Origin: Mycoemilia scoparia
Taxonomy: Eukaryota > Kickxellomycota > Kickxellomycetes > Kickxellales > Kickxellaceae
DNA length: 25,133 nucleotides
Direction of reading: 5' to 3'
NCBI GenBank assembly: GCA_027575805.1
Contig: JANBPU010000233.1
Coordinates: forward strand, 1 to 25,133
Positions 1-11,665 of this stretch are shown piece by piece (within the stretch, counting starts at the first letter, position 1; each line of letters begins with the position of its first letter). Made by a program: the position numbers and the translations under genes. Below the pieces are notes generated by a model. That model was not told the DNA's origin, searched no databases, and saw only the letters and a list, made by a program, of their open reading frames with translations.

Positions 1-102
1 TGGATCTCATAGCCATAAACTTCATACTCGGCAACATTTATTTATGAATAGGTATTTAATATCATTAATAAGAAAAGCGAATAAAATAAAATATATTAAA
101 TA

Positions 103-189
103 TGGGTAGTTATTTTTGAAGGGCTATAGAGTCACACATTTGGCTGGGATTTCCCCTACCAACAAGCACCCTTCAAAAATTATCATCCA
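103..189 (+). mobile_element. TA-flanked MITE-like element, copy 1 (87 bp)
   Basis: The left end reads TGGGTAGTTATTTTTGAAGG and the right end CCTTCAAAAATTATCATCCA, an imperfect terminal inverted repeat of about 22 bp. TA lies immediately outside each end (101-102 and 190-191), which fits the TA target duplication of Tc1/mariner-type elements. The interior keeps the string CATTTGGCTGGGATT found in the copies at 15015 and 19854, so this is a shortened relative of those 116-bp copies. It has no coding capacity and would need a transposase supplied from elsewhere. Confidence 0.75.
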
Positions 190-558
190 TATAACAAACA
201 TAATATTAATCATAATTATATTTTCTTCTTTTTTATTTCATTTAGAGAGATGTGTATTGTCTGTCGGTCCTGCCAGCCCACAGCAAATTTTGCGAATAAT
301 GAAAACAAGCTGCTAGGGCACTAAGATGAACCTACTTGTCTCCGCCTTAAAAATTCTTGACACCGAATAATTTCACAAAATGGTATATAAAATTCGGCAA
401 CACGGGAAGGCGTGTATAAGCAAAAATAAATTTGCCGCACAAATTTTCTATTCAGTTTGGCCAGATTGGATCGATGTATGACCTTGTAAATTGTATGGAT
501 GATGGATTATGGGTACAATTGCAGTAAGTTGCAAATAAAATATAAACTTGTAATCAAT

Positions 559-594
559 CTACTTCCCTAGGAGTAATAAAATGCTTAATCACCT
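559..594 (+). repeat. 36-bp dispersed repeat, copy 1
   Basis: This segment matches 1839-1874 at 32 of 36 positions. The identical core is TAATAAAATGCTTAATCA. Function is unknown; it is possibly the remnant of another small repeat family. Confidence 0.5.
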
Positions 595-704
595 AAAAAT
601 ATAGACTTCTGATTGCAATAACTACTTGCTGTTTTAGTATGGCCCCCAACTAGATAATTTTACAATGGCTTAAAGTAAACACAATTTTCAGACTATGTGG
701 CATA

Positions 705-829
705 TGGGTGGTTATTTTTGAAGGGTCAAGTTTTAGTAGTAGGCCAGTAGTTTCAACTTGCATACTAACCAAGTCTATACTATCCTGCCATCTAAAGTCT
801 GCTTTTGGCCCTTCAAAAATTATAATCCA
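705..829 (+). mobile_element. TA-flanked MITE-like element, copy 2 (125 bp)
   Basis: It begins TGGGTGGTTATTTTTGAAGG and ends CTTCAAAAATTATAATCCA, with TA at 703-704 and 830-831. The ends match the other copies, but the interior differs from the 116-bp type, so it is either a diverged subfamily or one sharing only its termini. It is non-coding and lies about 215 bp from the 3' end of FAP7. Confidence 0.75.
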
Positions 830-1043
830 TACGGACTAACAAAACGCTTGCCCATTTGCAAATAAAATATAGATTATCCGGCCTATAACCCAACAAGATC
901 TGTTTACAAAATTGCTTGCTCTTGGTTTCAAAATCTGTATTGGTCTATTAAACGGGGATAAAAAATAACATAAAAAAGAACAAAGGAAAACACAATGTAC
1001 CAACCAAGAGATACTCGGCTTCTCCGTATCATTAAGAAGTTTG

Positions 1044-2065
<1,022 letters not shown>

Positions 2066-5000
2066 ATGAGCCAAATGTTATATTTGCCATTTAGGCAAAC
2101 CAAAAATACACTCAGATTCACCACAACAGCAAAAACAAGAGCCCTCCTGGCTTCATTTCCGCGCATACAGACAGCAGGTTTCAAGACCACACAATCACCA
2201 TATGGAATCACCAATTCGCTTCGTAAATTCATTTTCAAAAACATCGTCACCACCAACACTGACAGCAGCAATAGTATCACGGAAAATACCGACAAGACAA
2301 AGAAGGCACAAAAGAGTTTCCGTATAGGCTCTGAATGGAAACCACTGCTAAATCCAAACACTATTAAAAAAGGAACAGAAAATGCTCGATTTTCTGAGGC
2401 CTTGAAAGCCAAAGATGTCGAAGAAGCATGGTGGATATTTATATCTGATCCAAGCAAAGCCATTCCTACAACAACAATAACAACAACAGCAGCAGCAGTT
2501 AACACTACTAAGAGCAGCAAGGAGAAAGCAATAGCTGCAGTTGCCGATCAGAAAAAGATCTGGGTCGAATTTCTAAGGCTAGTTCTAAACTCTCATGAAG
2601 GTGCAAATAATCTTAATCCGTCATCCTCGCATGCAGTATCCGAGTCTTTGGAATTTTCTTACCGAGTTGTACGGATCGTTGGGGAATACCTGAAATCCGT
2701 CAGATCGTCATCAAAGGAAGGATTGTCCCTATTCTCATCGCCATCGCCATCAAAATCGCCCATTTCGCTTGGCCTCGCCACAGATGAATACAACCAGATC
2801 TACAAGGTACTGGGTTTTGCTGCCTCCCAGCCCACCATGGCATCAGCAGGCATCAGCTTAGATCCAAGCTCTTCTCAACCACATGTCTCGCTTGCTGGGC
2901 TTGCTTGCTTGTTGGCTCGCCATATGAATGCCGATAACGTGCATCCCACTGCTTCCACGCTTAATACGATGCTCAATGTGTGTTTGGGTTTGGATGATTT
3001 GTCCACTGCAAAGACTATTTTATGGTTCATAACTGGAAACTACCATGGCCTTGACAAGACAAACAATGATGCTGATCAGCCTGTACCAGATGACAGTGCT
3101 GAATATTTGTCACCACCGGCCCGATCCTGGGTCATGCCAAACATAGAAACTCTGCACCTGCTTTTACAGATCGTTAGCCAAGCAGAGCCTCCTTCGCATA
3201 CTCACTCCACAAGAACCAGCAGTATCAATGAAGATATTGAGAACATTGAAGGCGACGAGGGGTGGCTATTGAATCCAACACTACCGCCACCCCCACCAAA
3301 AGCTGATATCAAACTTATACAGCAATGGCGTGCATCTCTTGCCGGTTCGGTTTATAAATCCATAACCCTTGCTGATCGGTCCAATTTTACTAGCAATGCC
3401 GAAAACATCTCCCCCGACACCGGGTCCCGGCAGCAATCTATATTTGCCACCATGTTTGATCTAAGCTTGAAAGCCAAGCTGTACGAAGATGCCTTGAACT
3501 ACTACGAAGCCTTCTTGGCAAGCAACCCAGAGAAACTGACTTGGCTATGGCATACAATTCTTGATACCAGTTTCAAGTCCAATGAGTTGTGGCTGGTCGA
3601 TCGCATCTTTAAAGATGCAATTTCATACAAGGTAAAGCCAAACCGCCACGCCATGTCAAACTGGCTATACCTGACTCTTGATGATTTGGCCCAGCAAGAT
3701 TCCTCTAAAATAGCATCGGGAAATATTGTGGAGACCATCAAATCTCTTTTGAAGGGGTTACCAAACATGGAGCCGCCGAATTCTTCAGATCCCAGTGGCA
3801 CGATGTTTCTTATATCCCGGTCCCTCCTAGTGCTGGCATCCAGGATTTCCAAAGAAAAGCATGCCGCCAAACCTCATCTCCAATGGGCAGATACAGATCC
3901 TGAATTGGTTATAGCATTTGCAAAACAGACCTTCGATTTGGTTGTTGATAGATGGACCGGAACCAGAATCGATGGTATTGTGTTTGATTTGTGCCGAGCC
4001 GACTGCCCCCGCTTGGCCCAATCTTTGGTCGAGAAAGCATATGAAGAACAAAAGATCATGATCACAGCCCGCACATTTACCACCATAATGTCGTGCTACA
4101 ACAGCAAGGGAATGTATCTAGAAGCAGTCGAAGTGTTCCGCTGGCTGACCAACAAACTCAGAGACGAAGAAGCACAACTGGCGCTAGACAGCAGTAACAA
4201 TAGCGGTGGCACGGGTGCAACCAGTCTCTTGCCTCAACCCAACGAACGCATCTACACCTGCGTAATGAAATCATACATAAAGGCTGGCAGCTACGACGAA
4301 GCCCTTTCAGTCGGCGCCATGATGCGTCAGCAACACGACGAAGACCCCGAATCAATGAAGCTGGATGTTGTGTTTTACCAAACAATGATGACGGCCTATC
4401 TCAAAAACAAAGACATAGCTGAGGCCCTATACTTGTTTGAGGAGATGCGGGCTAGCAATGTTCAGGCCAGCGCCCATCTTTATGGAACAATGATTGATGG
4501 GTTTGGAAAATACAGCAATGATGCAGGAACTGGTCTTATCCGGGCAATCGCGTATGTAGACAATCTGCTTCCTAAAGAGTTTGATACTGGGTTTTACAAT
4601 ATCCTGATGGAGGCCTATTCGAGAACGGGGGAACCGACCCTGGCATTCCAGACGTGGGAGCTGATGAAGTATAGGGGAATCCAGCCTGACAATGTAACCG
4701 CATCTGTGCTGATTGATACATGCGGGTGGAGCCAGAAAATGGACTGGAGTGACGAACGCACCAGCACCACCGAAGCAGAGGAATATGAATCCGAGGCAGT
4801 CGGCAATAGCAATGACAATGAGGCTCAATCCTCGCCTACTACATCGGCCAGCAAAGACAAGGACGCAAATGCCAATGAGCCAGCACAAACAACAGACCAT
4901 CTGAATATTCCTGATGAGCCACCTTCATACAGATTTATCTATCGCCTGGGCTCAATCCTCAAGGACTTTGACAAATGTGGGCTGAAACTAAACATCCACA

Positions 5001-5242
5001 ACTATTCTAGCTTAATCGAGTGTCTAATCCGCTCGGGCTCAGCTTCAGACGCCATTGCTCTTCTCATCAACGACGTGCATACCAGAGATGACCTCCGAAT
5101 ATATCCAAAGCTATTGTTTGTTGCCCGTGGAATGCTGGTGGCTCGTAGGCAAACAGGGCCATTAGAACGACTGGATAAATTTGTCAAGGAAAATTATCCA
5201 GAGTGGTTCGATTTGGTTAAACAAAAGTCCATGAAGAAGTAG
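2066..5242 (+). CDS. Pentatricopeptide-repeat-type mitochondrial protein
   Basis: This single-exon gene encodes 1058 residues. The first ~45 residues are rich in Arg, Lys, Ser and Thr with almost no acidic residues, as in a mitochondrial presequence. Two regions resemble PPR helical pairs. One is about residues 455-540 (around ALNYYEAFLASNPEK). The clearer one is about 665-890, with phrases such as YTCVMKSYIKAGSYDEAL, FYQTMMTAYLKNKDIAEALY and FYNILMEAYSRTGEPTLAFQ, and a last helical stretch lies near 975-1058. PPR proteins bind organellar RNA and act in its processing, stability or translation; the target here cannot be read from the sequence. Low-complexity Thr/Ala (about 132-150) and Ser/Pro stretches separate the parts. 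The start is the first ATG after in-frame stops. An AATAAAA signal lies at 5429-5435. A precise ortholog is not recognised. Confidence 0.85.
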   Translation: MSQMLYLPFRQTKNTLRFTTTAKTRALLASFPRIQTAGFKTTQSPYGITNSLRKFIFKNIVTTNTDSSNSITENTDKTKKAQKSFRIGSEWKPLLNPNTIKKGTENARFSEALKAKDVEEAWWIFISDPSKAIPTTTITTTAAAVNTTKSSKEKAIAAVADQKKIWVEFLRLVLNSHEGANNLNPSSSHAVSESLEFSYRVVRIVGEYLKSVRSSSKEGLSLFSSPSPSKSPISLGLATDEYNQIYKVLGFAASQPTMASAGISLDPSSSQPHVSLAGLACLLARHMNADNVHPTASTLNTMLNVCLGLDDLSTAKTILWFITGNYHGLDKTNNDADQPVPDDSAEYLSPPARSWVMPNIETLHLLLQIVSQAEPPSHTHSTRTSSINEDIENIEGDEGWLLNPTLPPPPPKADIKLIQQWRASLAGSVYKSITLADRSNFTSNAENISPDTGSRQQSIFATMFDLSLKAKLYEDALNYYEAFLASNPEKLTWLWHTILDTSFKSNELWLVDRIFKDAISYKVKPNRHAMSNWLYLTLDDLAQQDSSKIASGNIVETIKSLLKGLPNMEPPNSSDPSGTMFLISRSLLVLASRISKEKHAAKPHLQWADTDPELVIAFAKQTFDLVVDRWTGTRIDGIVFDLCRADCPRLAQSLVEKAYEEQKIMITARTFTTIMSCYNSKGMYLEAVEVFRWLTNKLRDEEAQLALDSSNNSGGTGATSLLPQPNERIYTCVMKSYIKAGSYDEALSVGAMMRQQHDEDPESMKLDVVFYQTMMTAYLKNKDIAEALYLFEEMRASNVQASAHLYGTMIDGFGKYSNDAGTGLIRAIAYVDNLLPKEFDTGFYNILMEAYSRTGEPTLAFQTWELMKYRGIQPDNVTASVLIDTCGWSQKMDWSDERTSTTEAEEYESEAVGNSNDNEAQSSPTTSASKDKDANANEPAQTTDHLNIPDEPPSYRFIYRLGSILKDFDKCGLKLNIHNYSSLIECLIRSGSASDAIALLINDVHTRDDLRIYPKLLFVARGMLVARRQTGPLERLDKFVKENYPEWFDLVKQKSMKK

Positions 5243-5776
5243 ATTAGATAGGTGACAAGCTCTCCACCAAAAGGGAACACGCAGAGATGCCCCCTTGTGC
5301 AAAATGGCTGGAGACTGGGTCCAAATCAGAGGACGCGTGCTTCTTTTGCCTAATCGCTGGCGAAATTTCACCTTTTGATGATGTGATAGAGCATTGTTAA
5401 ATTTTCAAAACAAAGCAAATGTTAATATAATAAAATTTATAGAAAAAGTATAATAATGATTATTTAGGAAGATTGAAAAATACTGAATTCTTATTAACCC
5501 AAACAAACCCATTCGTGTGTATGTGCGGTATTAAAAGCCTTTTGATGCTGACATGAAATAATGTCAAGCAGCAAAAGGCTTTTTTGTGTCTGATCGCATC
5601 TGAGGCCGCAAAAAAATACATTGAAAATCTCGAAATATTTTGTTTTTGTCCTCTTGATAAAAAAGATGTTTTTAGTTTTACAGGATATATGAAGCGCAAT
5701 AGTAGAGTTAAAAGAGCTTCTTTTCATGCAAGCTACTCTTTCTTCTTCTGCTGCTGCTGCAACAATAATTAAGGCC
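5243..5776. other. Convergent 3' region between the PPR and FAR1-like genes
   Basis: Both flanking genes end here, so it should contain two 3' UTRs. For the PPR gene an AATAAAA string is seen at 5429-5435. A strong stem-loop occupies 5533-5583. Open frames within the region are short and AT-driven, and none resembles a gene. Confidence 0.55.
5533..5583 (+). repeat. Strong inverted repeat (stem-loop) with T-tract
   Basis: The arms are AAAAGCCTTTTGATGCTGAC (5533 onward, continuing AT to 5554) and, after a 6-nt loop GAAATA, a right arm (5561-5583) whose complement begins AAAAGCCTTTTGCTGCTTGA. Twelve base pairs at the base are perfect, and the rest pairs with small bulges. It is followed by a T run. 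In a fungus this would not be a Rho-independent terminator; it could shape 3' ends of the convergent genes or be an eroded mobile-element end. Confidence 0.6.
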
Positions 5777-7144
5777 TTAGAAAAGAGCCACTGCTGTCAC
5801 CGGTAACAAGCGTCTGGTCACGCTTTCAAGCGCGGACGAGAGCAGATTAACCATTGTGCTGCTGTTGGTGCGAATGGTGTTGCTGCTGGGCATATCCTGC
5901 TTGTTGGTACTGGTACGCATGGTGGCTCTGGTGGGGCCATTCCTGACGTTTGGGGTCTCCGTAACCCTCAGATGCGAATACACGTTTCCCGACTGGAATG
6001 TGGATGGGTGTTGTTGGTGTGTGTTGGCGTTTAGCGATTGATACTCAATATTCTGTTGTGATTGTGACTGCTGCTGCTGCTGTTGCTGCTGATGATGGTG
6101 GTGGTGTTGTGGCTGAGCCCTATGAAAGTTCATCAAAGGCATCAGGTGGTTCAAAGTATTGGGTGTTCCCATGGCTCCTGCCTGTTGCTGAGACAACGAA
6201 TCGCCGGAATGAGATGATAGCCGCGAACCTGCCGCCAGTGGGTTTGTTGGCATCTGTTGTTGTGTCTGCTGATGGCTCATCGCTGCATTGGAATTAGAGA
6301 ATACGCCGGATGATGGTGTAGACGCGGCTGGCTGGTTGTGCTGGAGTCTTGGCGATTCCCTCTGCTGAGCCCTGGCCAGATGAGATGCTGCTGACAGTGC
6401 TGATGAGTTGGGCTGAGTAGCGAATTGCATGTTGGATGCAAACGCCGAATGGCCAGGGAATCCTGTCTGTGCTGCTGCTGCTGCTGCTGTGGGCTGGTAT
6501 GTTGGTGTTGCTTGGGCCGCTGCTGCTGCCGCCGCCGCCGCACTTTGAGCGTTGGCATTGCCGGCTGTGGTTCCCGAGCGCATCGAGTTTGCGCCGGCCT
6601 GTGAGTTCATCTGCTGAATCATGCTCGGCGTCCGACTTACAAACATCTGGTTCATTCCTGCTGCACTGCTGGTCTCCATTCGTGGGCTCTTGCCAATTGC
6701 AGAGACGCCCGGTGACTCCCGAACACGCTTGAGGCCATTACCAGCGGCATCCCCACTTGTTGGTGTTTGGGAAGCCGTGGCTGCGCCTGGTTGCTGGATT
6801 TGCTGGTTGTGATGACCAGGCTTCGGCTGCATTGATCTGTAAATGAATTGGGTTTGGCCTCCGATGGATGTGACTGTAGGATACCCACTGACCGCAGGCT
6901 CTTGGTTTACAACAGATGGGGCTGCCACTTGCTGCTGCTTCCTGGACTGTTGGGGCGCTGTGGTTGAGATTGGGTGTTTACGTGGTCTTCCTCTTGGTCG
7001 CTTTGGAAGGACAGTGGGCTGCATGTTCTGTACTGCCATTGGGTGTGATACTGGCGCCACTGCTGGAGCAGCAGACATATGAGCTTGTCCATGCATCAAA
7101 CCGACATTATTCTGCTGTTGTTGTTGCTGTTGCTGTTGTTGTTG

Positions 7145-7189
<45 letters not shown>

Positions 7190-7276
7190 AGCCAAATGGA
7201 ACTGTGGGTTTTGGAAGTTACTTGATGGCGGAGGTGTTTGAATCTGATGTTGTGTCTTGGAAGCAATGGCCTGTTG

Positions 7277-7312
<36 letters not shown>

Positions 7313-8437
7313 ATATTGCTGTCTACTAATTTCAGACTGCTTCTCTTCTGGTATCGACGGAGGAATGGAATCTGAAGCATCAGCCAAAAGCGACGAAACA
7401 GTCTCTCTTCCTGTGACCATTGCAGATGAAGAAGATCCAACGGCTGATATCGACATTACATTATTGGTGCCAGCAGTACCATCCTTGCCATTAATGGCTA
7501 TAGTTGTGGCCGTTGTGGCCAAGGAAGTGTTGTCTACATTGGTAGAATTTGCATCTGCCTGCTTGGACATAGCCAGGTCTGTTTGTTCAGAATTCACCGA
7601 CTTTGAGGTTGTTGGTGAAAGACTACCAACTGCTTCCTTGTCGCCAGCACCAGCAGACTTAGTGGTAGAATCTTGGCCATCTGATGATGAAGCAAATGTC
7701 ACCTGTGACTTCTTTTTTGATTGCACTTCGCCCTTCAAACGGTTTACTTCAGAAATAATCTCACATAACGCCTCAGGAGCCGAAGCTGCCGCCCAGCACA
7801 GCTCTCCACATGCCTGATGCAGCTTCAAAAACATGTCACGAAACTCGAATGTCGGAAACTTGTAGCCAGTTATTGTTGGTGCTATATGGCTATTGCCAGA
7901 ATGACCACTATTGCCACCTTGGGAAGCATCGCTGCGCTGCACAAATGGAATCTCCGCCTTTCGTGCCCCAAGTGGATGGTTGTGCTCCAGTCTGACCATA
8001 ATGACTTTCCACATATCAGTTGGTTGACGAGAAGCACGGGCAAGCCAGCGACACCCGGTTTTCATTGACTTGCGACGATGCGAGTTGTTGCTTGTAGAGA
8101 CTGCCATGCCTGATGTTGGTTGAGGTGTTGTTGAAGCGGACGTGCGACTGCCATTTTCAGCAGCGTCTCCCGATCCTCCTCCCCCTCCACTACCGTCTTT
8201 GTTGGCAGCTTTGTTGTTTTCTTTGGCCTTCTTTTCGGCCTTGGACTCACGACTGCGAGGAACGCCCTCAGCTGAGCATACAATATCGCGTTTTCGGATC
8301 TTGCCGGCCTTGTCACGCTCAACATCATCAAGTCTTACGTTGAACCCATTTTCGCTGGCAAATCTCCGGACATGCTCAACGAAGGCTTCGTGACTGGCAA
8401 ACAGTTGATCCTTGATCAGTGTGGTTCGCCCTTCCAT
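5777..8437 (-). CDS. PolyQ-rich FAR1/WRKY-GCM1-like zinc DNA-binding protein with AT-hook
   Basis: This single exon encodes 886 residues. The N-terminus resembles a FAR1 (WRKY-GCM1 superfamily) DNA-binding domain: FASHEAFVEHVRRFASENGF (13-32), a candidate zinc Cys at 54, then TGCRW with Cys129, and WKVIMVRLEHNHPL with His152 and His154. A Gly/Ser/Thr-rich insertion of about 50 residues separates the two Cys. An AT-hook, KRPRGRPRKHP, lies near 479-489. Glutamine tracts (CAG/CAA mixed) lie near 373-390 and 416-442, a polyalanine run near 640, and a His/Gln-rich stretch near 777-800. FAR1 domains descend from Mutator-like transposases and occur in fungal and plant transcription factors. No transposase catalytic domain is visible, so a transcription regulator is the likeliest role (inference). 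The ATG is the first in frame. Confidence 0.8.
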
Positions 8438-10110
8438 AATCGTACCGTGATGGATCCGATTATGGAGTGGTAGTTTTAATAGCAGTTACTGCTACCTGCT
8501 GTAAATATGTATGTGTGTATGTATATATAAAAATCGATACGCTAATAGCCCTGTCTATAAATGTATGGTGTATATGAATTGGCAAGTATTGAGTTAGTAT
8601 ATATGGAAAGCAAGCATGGGCACAATGATTTGGGGCCGCAAAGCAATTGAACATATTATACAAGTGTATATGTGTGATAAACAATAGATCAATAAAGATT
8701 TGGCAGTAGACTGTATGAATACAAAGATCTATCATCTCGTGTCAAGGAGGAAAGGCCTAGAGGAAGTCATTGGCCACAGGAAACCGAGAAAGAGAGAGAA
8801 GATCGACTGATCAATGAATTCCAAGCATCCAGACATGAGACTTGTAATAATAATAGTAATAATGTATTTACTCGGACGCCCCAAACAGATTTTTGTATAT
8901 GCTGAGATACTACCTACAGTTGTGATGGTGGTGGTATAAAGGAACTAATTAGGAGAAGTCACAATCAGGAAGGAGGCGCGTACGTGCGTGGCAGTGGCGC
9001 TTCTAACTATAACACAAGCCATGGCACAAAAACATCAGAGACTGTTACAATTATATCAGAAAGACGACTCATTCATGCCTTGGAGATATCGAAAACGCTC
9101 CAGCCAATCTGTTGAAAGAGAGTCTGTGATAATGGCCCACAACGCTTTCATGCATAATCATCAGAAATGGTAGGGGGAGGTACTTACGGGTCACTATTCT
9201 CCGAGATTAGGAACTTTGCAAAATCAATGGTCGTGTCCCTCAAAATGCTAAACAGTTTCGTTGTGTGTCCTTGAGCCCTTTACGCGTGTAGCGTGGTGGA
9301 AGCTAGCTGGTCAGAAATGCACTCCTGTACAGTTCTTTCTCAAATAATATCGACTGATGAGATGAGAGTCTTTGGGAAAGGCTGCCAAAGCAGTCTGTCA
9401 AATGCCCTATATGCCAAAGCCTCAGCGGCGGTTATCGACTTGTAAAAACACGGCCCAAAATATGAGGTTACTCCTGAGCTTCTGCTAGTTTGGATAGATA
9501 TTCAATAGTGACCGTCAGCTCCTCTCTCCTCTCTTTTGAATTAGTAGGCTATGGCTTTTAAATATGTATAGCCACACAAACGTCTTCTCCACACACTCTC
9601 AATACTAATACTACTACACCCTATATATATATAATGGTTTCCAAACACGCATACAGCCAGAGCAGATAATAGAGCCGTTAGTTAGCTAGCTGGCACAAAC
9701 CAGAATCATAGATGAGATGATAGGAAAGTTAGAGACAGACAGACATGAAAGAGGAGATACTAACCCAAGACTCTGTGTTAACGCTGTGCTGCTTGTATTA
9801 GCCTATTGGACAAATACACAAGACAACAACCTAAAATACTCCTTGGATAACAAGAACAGCAGGGAGAAAGAGGGAAAAAAAGTAAGTGAGACAGAGAGGG
9901 GTAAGAAAAGTAAAAAGATGCCAAAGCTGCCAGGAGGGGGGGTTGGTAGGTATATTCTAAATTTCTCTGTCAACCAAAATCACCCTTGCCCGCCTGCCTT
10001 TCTGCCTGCTTGCCAACAAAACGACCTTTGTCCTCTCTCCCCATATATCCAGCGCTGGCCATGCCTTATAAACTGTTTTGTGTGTGTGTATGCTAGCTCC
10101 ACCACAAACG

Positions 10111-10152
10111 CATATTGACTATGCCGATGTGCAAATGCTAGTGGTCAATATG
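10111..10152. repeat. Perfect 9-bp inverted repeat CATATTGAC / GTCAATATG
   Basis: The arms at 10111-10119 and 10144-10152 are exact complements separated by 24 nt. Each contains a TTGAC core. Two further TTGAC cores lie at 10443 and 10466. It could be a palindromic protein-binding site upstream of the FAR1-like gene; this is inference. Confidence 0.4.
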
Positions 10153-10973
10153 ATGTGCCTTAAATGAAGATCCCACACAAACGTACCACGTAATTGCCCA
10201 ATGAGCCAGAGATAAGAGAAGCCTTCATTTCTTTAACAAGCTCCCCCCTTGGTGGTGTCCCCTTTTCCCACACACGCACACACGTACGCACGCTTGCTTG
10301 CTTGTGGCCACTGGTTGGCCAGTTGGCTAACCACCACCAAGCTGATGAGCCACTATTAGCGACTCTGTGTGTGAACCTTTCTTTGTCGATTTAGAAGCTC
10401 ATCTTTTCATTGTTCTGACATCCTTTGCTCAATCATTATTGGTTGACCAGGTCAGGTGCGCAGCATTGACTGGCCAATAACCATTACAGTGGCGTTCCTG
10501 ACTGATTCTGTAACTCCACCACGCACACACATACAAAGCTTAGGATAAGGGGGATGGTGCGTTACACTGAATTGCACTGCGCCATCCGCCCCTCACTCGT
10601 TCTTCACCCATTTGCCATCAGCCAAACATCCACAGCTTCTCACCACCCGCCTATTGGCATCCAAATCAAACCCACAACCGCTGTTGCTATAACAACATAC
10701 TACCAAAGCTCATGATTCTGAGAGGGACTCGAGTATTATGACACTAGTACTTTGAACGTAGCTGCTGCTCTTTTAGGCTTTGGAAAAAGGATCCAAATGG
10801 CATTAAGGTATACAAACGCTCCCAGCTATTGCTGCTGTTCAAGTTGCACAAATCTTGTAAAAGTGGATATTGCCATTTTTCCTGTGCTGTGGTGGAAAAT
10901 AAACCATAACCCTGTTCTAAAAATACACTCAACCGGGACGGGTGCAAAACCATCTAATCCACTATCCCCAGGC

Positions 10974-11000
10974 CTCTCTCTCTCTCTCTCTCTCTCTCTC
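10974..11000 (+). repeat. CT dinucleotide tract
   Basis: A run of alternating C and T of 27 nt on the plus strand (GA on the minus strand). Such tracts are common in fungal promoters and 5' UTRs and also as neutral microsatellites. Its location about 2.5 kb from the nearest start codon gives no clear role. Confidence 0.8.
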
Positions 11001-11471
11001 AGTCCAGACCAGAAAAAAATAAATTTACAAAGAACCAGAATAATCAGTCAATGAGAGTGAGAGATAGCATAAATTTTTTGTTGTAAATTAATCACCACCC
11101 ACTACTCTATTGCCTTAGCAAATCATGAAAATAAACTGACATAATCCGCATGGCGACTGCAAAATCACAATCACAGTCAACTAAATAACCCTCTCCCTCA
11201 TTTTTATACATACTGGACGAATCATATCCAAAAAGTAATTTCTGAGAGAGTATAGATTCTTCATCAATGTTATCCACATACATTTGTATTATTAATATTA
11301 TTATTATTAAGTAACAACAATCTCTCTTGATAATAACAAACAAAATGAAATGAAATTGATAAAGGCCAAGACACTAAAAAGCAAATATATAATAATAGTG
11401 ATGATGCTTTATCAATTGCGATTATTATTATTATTATTATTAAAATGAATAGAAATAATGAAAAGTACATG

Positions 11472-11498
11472 ATATATATATATATATATATATATATG
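11472..11498. repeat. AT dinucleotide tract
   Basis: An uninterrupted AT alternation of about 27 nt in the 3' flank of the GATA gene, next to TTA-type triplet runs (11420-11440). It is a microsatellite and may vary in length between isolates. Confidence 0.85.
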
Positions 11499-11665
11499 AG
11501 TTTATATGCGTGGTAGAATTCGCTTGAAAAAAATTGAAAATGTAAAATAATAAAATACAACAACCTCTCTTATCCCTCTAATTTCTCCTACTTTCCAAGT
11601 CATGATGCTATGTTGTTAACCAACTAATACTACTAGCACACCATTACAATACACATCTCGTTTTA

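Larger units (their letters stand above)
1..1043. other. Gene-poor repeat-bearing left end
   Basis: No convincing coding region is visible on either strand; open frames are short and lack family resemblance. The stretch is AT-rich and holds two copies of the TA-flanked inverted-repeat element (103-189 and 705-829) and one copy of a 36-bp dispersed repeat (559-594). The string TTGCAAATAAAATATA also occurs twice, near 531 and 856. FAP7 ends at 1044 reading leftward, so its 3' UTR and polyadenylation site should lie at the right end of this stretch. Confidence 0.6.
8438..11665. other. 3.2-kb gene-free region between two transcription-factor genes
   Basis: No open frame here shows family resemblance or convincing coding character. 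The stretch is the upstream region of the FAR1-like gene (reading leftward) and, at its right end, the 3' flank of the GATA gene. It contains a canonical splice-donor string on the minus strand at 9187-9182, which could begin a 5'-UTR intron. It also holds a 9-bp perfect inverted repeat (10111-10152), two CCAAT boxes in opposite orientation (10438-10442 and 10474-10478), a CT tract (10974-11000) and an AT tract (about 11472-11498). A 69-codon open frame at 10953-10744 (-) starts with ATG but resembles nothing known. A long promoter or 5' UTR is the simplest reading. Confidence 0.5.

Noticed and set aside
5533..5583. Bacterial Rho-independent terminator
   Set aside because: The window is clearly eukaryotic (spliceosomal introns, Spt5, ESCRT-II), so the hairpin is reported only as a structure.
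7100..7320. CAG repeats as a CRISPR-like or satellite array
   Set aside because: They are in-frame glutamine codons inside a coding exon, with no spacers.
6916..7329. Plus-strand frame rich in alanine and valine opposite the polyglutamine tracts
   Set aside because: It is the antisense reading of CAG/CAA repeats in the FAR1-like gene.
10744..10953. 69-codon minus-strand frame starting with ATG in the long spacer
   Set aside because: No family resemblance, no splice context tying it to the FAR1-like gene, and length expected by chance; kept only as a note in the spacer entry.
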